Shown here: in pieces, positions 19,783 to 20,797 of the stretch
Layout of the letters: each line of letters opens with the position of its first letter
How positions within the stretch are numbered: position 1 is the stretch's first letter
Assembly: GCA_050743125.1 (NCBI GenBank)
Contig: JBOGEB010000064.1
Location: 1-20,797, forward strand
Reading direction: 5' to 3'
Source of the DNA: JBOGEB01 sp050743125
Lineage (GTDB): Bacteria > Actinomycetota > Nitriliruptoria > Euzebyales > Egibacteraceae
Length of the DNA stretch: 20,797 nt
The notes under the pieces: generated by a model
The model's input: the letters and a program-made list of their open reading frames with translations, nothing else
What the model was told of the DNA's origin: nothing
Database searches by the model: none
Translations under genes and position numbers: made by a program

Positions 19783-20797
19783 CGAGCGATCCGGCAGACC
19801 AGGCTGAGGCGCTGCCGGACGCCGACGCGACCGTCGGAGGGCAAGCGGAGCCTGCAGACTCCCCTCACGACTCGAACGGCGCCCCCCCGGCTGGCGGCGT
19901 TGACGGGAATCAGCCACGCATGCTCGAAGGCCGCTACCTGCTGGAGGAGCGGATCGCCAGCGGCGGGATGGCGTCGGTGTGGCGGGCGCACGACGAGGTG
20001 CTCGCGCGCACGGTGGCGGTCAAGGTCCTCCACGACCACCTCGCGGAGGACAGCGACTTCCGCGAGCGCTTCCGGCGTGAGGCGGTGACCGCGGCGCGCC
20101 TCGCGCATCCCAACGTGGTGAGCCTGTACGACACGGGTGCCGACGATGCCCGGGTCTACCTGGTCATGGAGCTGGTGGAGGGCTCCACGTTGCGGGACGT
20201 GATCGCCGACGTCGGCTCGCTGGAGATCGGGCAGGTCGCGGCGATCGGCGAGAAGGTCGCGCGCGCGCTCCACTACGCGCACGCTCGAGGCCTGGTCCAC
20301 CGGGACGTGAAGCCGGCGAACATCCTGATCGGCGAGGACGGGACGGTGAAGGTCGCCGACTTCGGCATCGCGAAGGCGGATCAGGACCAGCGCGACCTCA
20401 CCCGCACTGGAATGGTGCTCGGCACGGCGGCGTACGTCGCGCCGGAGCAGGTGCTCGCGAGACCGCTGGACGGGAAGGCGGACCAGTACTCGCTGGGCTG
20501 CGTGCTCTACGAGGCGCTGACGGGGCGGCGGCCGTTCATCGGCGACTCACCGGTCACCACCGCAGCCGCGCGCTTGGAGCGCGACCCCTTGCCGCTCCGC
20601 TCGCTGCGCGCCGACATTCCCCGTGGGCTCGAGCAGGTCGTCACGCGGTGCCTCGCCAGGGACGCGAGCGCGCGCTTCTCCTCCTGCGGTCAGCTCGCGG
20701 ACGCGCTCGCGCAGTTCGTCGACGTCGACACCGAGACCGTCGGGCTGCTCGCCGCCGCCGAGCGCACCCAGGCGCTCCCGCGCGCCGCCGCGCCGCC
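19779..20797 (+). CDS. Ser/Thr protein kinase (PknB-like), 3' truncated by window end
   Basis: The first 339 residues of a Hanks-type Ser/Thr kinase; the gene continues past the window. Residues 1-47 are an acidic, Pro/Ala-rich extension. The kinase domain starts at MLEGRYLLEERI. Catalytic features are complete: the Gly loop (IASGGMASVW), K82 (VAVKVL), HRD with D176, K178 and N181 (HRDVKPANIL), DFG at 194-196, and APE at 221-223. It should be active. Start: GTG 19779 overlaps the leader ORF stop; ATG 19920 (M48) is the alternative, giving a start right at the domain. In M. tuberculosis the gene after the DUF6049 homologue is a MurJ–pseudokinase (Rv3910). Here an active kinase occupies that place. 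Membrane or sensor domains may follow outside the window. Confidence 0.92.
   Translation, partial: MTSDPADQAEALPDADATVGGQAEPADSPHDSNGAPPAGGVDGNQPRMLEGRYLLEERIASGGMASVWRAHDEVLARTVAVKVLHDHLAEDSDFRERFRREAVTAARLAHPNVVSLYDTGADDARVYLVMELVEGSTLRDVIADVGSLEIGQVAAIGEKVARALHYAHARGLVHRDVKPANILIGEDGTVKVADFGIAKADQDQRDLTRTGMVLGTAAYVAPEQVLARPLDGKADQYSLGCVLYEALTGRRPFIGDSPVTTAAARLERDPLPLRSLRADIPRGLEQVVTRCLARDASARFSSCGQLADALAQFVDVDTETVGLLAAAERTQALPRAAAP

Overview
This is a GC-rich chromosomal window (about 70% G+C by eye). It very probably comes from an actinobacterium. Supporting genes are DUF5318, the PadR–Ino1 pair, nickel superoxide dismutase with its own S26 maturation protease, and the cca–NUDIX–DUF6049 block. 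From memory, the two blocks match Mycobacterium tuberculosis Rv0049–Rv0047c–Rv0046c and Rv3907c–Rv3908–Rv3909, both near oriC. No mobile-element transposase, phage gene, tRNA, rRNA or CRISPR array was seen.

Layout. 1-362: non-coding, with a perfect 40-bp palindrome and the first copy (R1) of a structured intergenic element. 363-4108: FMN alpha-hydroxyacid oxidase, a RecB/Cas4-like nuclease with an Fe-S cysteine set, a minus-strand zinc ribbon protein and a GntR/UTRA regulator; the last two diverge from a perfect operator-like palindrome. 4111-6385 (minus): DUF5318 protein, RDD membrane protein and AcuC-type deacetylase. 6626-8494: PadR regulator and inositol-1-phosphate synthase. 8495-8742: second structured element (R2), with a G-quadruplex motif and a strong terminator. 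8743-11805: SodX and NiSOD diverge, and malQ overlaps the end of sodN. 11871-12335: array of MITE-like repeats. 12264-13985: receiver-EAL protein with a degenerate receiver. 14031-14775 (minus): bacterioferritin and its ferredoxin, the latter behind an iron-box-like site. 14953-16449 (minus): CCA-adding enzyme. 16567-20797: NUDIX hydrolase, two more MITE-like repeats, secreted DUF6049 protein and the first part of a Ser/Thr kinase.

Shared themes. Iron and oxidative stress genes (NiSOD/SodX, Bfr/Bfd) sit between two ancestral blocks, so they look like lineage-specific cargo. Transcription seems often leaderless: a TANNNT -10 hexamer lies 6-8 nt upstream of six start codons. In two cases that start opens a 12-14 codon upstream ORF whose stop overlaps the next gene's GTG (NUDIX and kinase).

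Most unusual content: two non-coding repeat families. One is a long-stem element whose two copies keep base pairing with different sequence. The other is a terminal-inverted-repeat element whose copies supply the NUDIX stop codon, the DUF6049 start codon and possibly the N-terminus of the EAL protein. All homology calls come from reading motifs and remembered families; no search was run.
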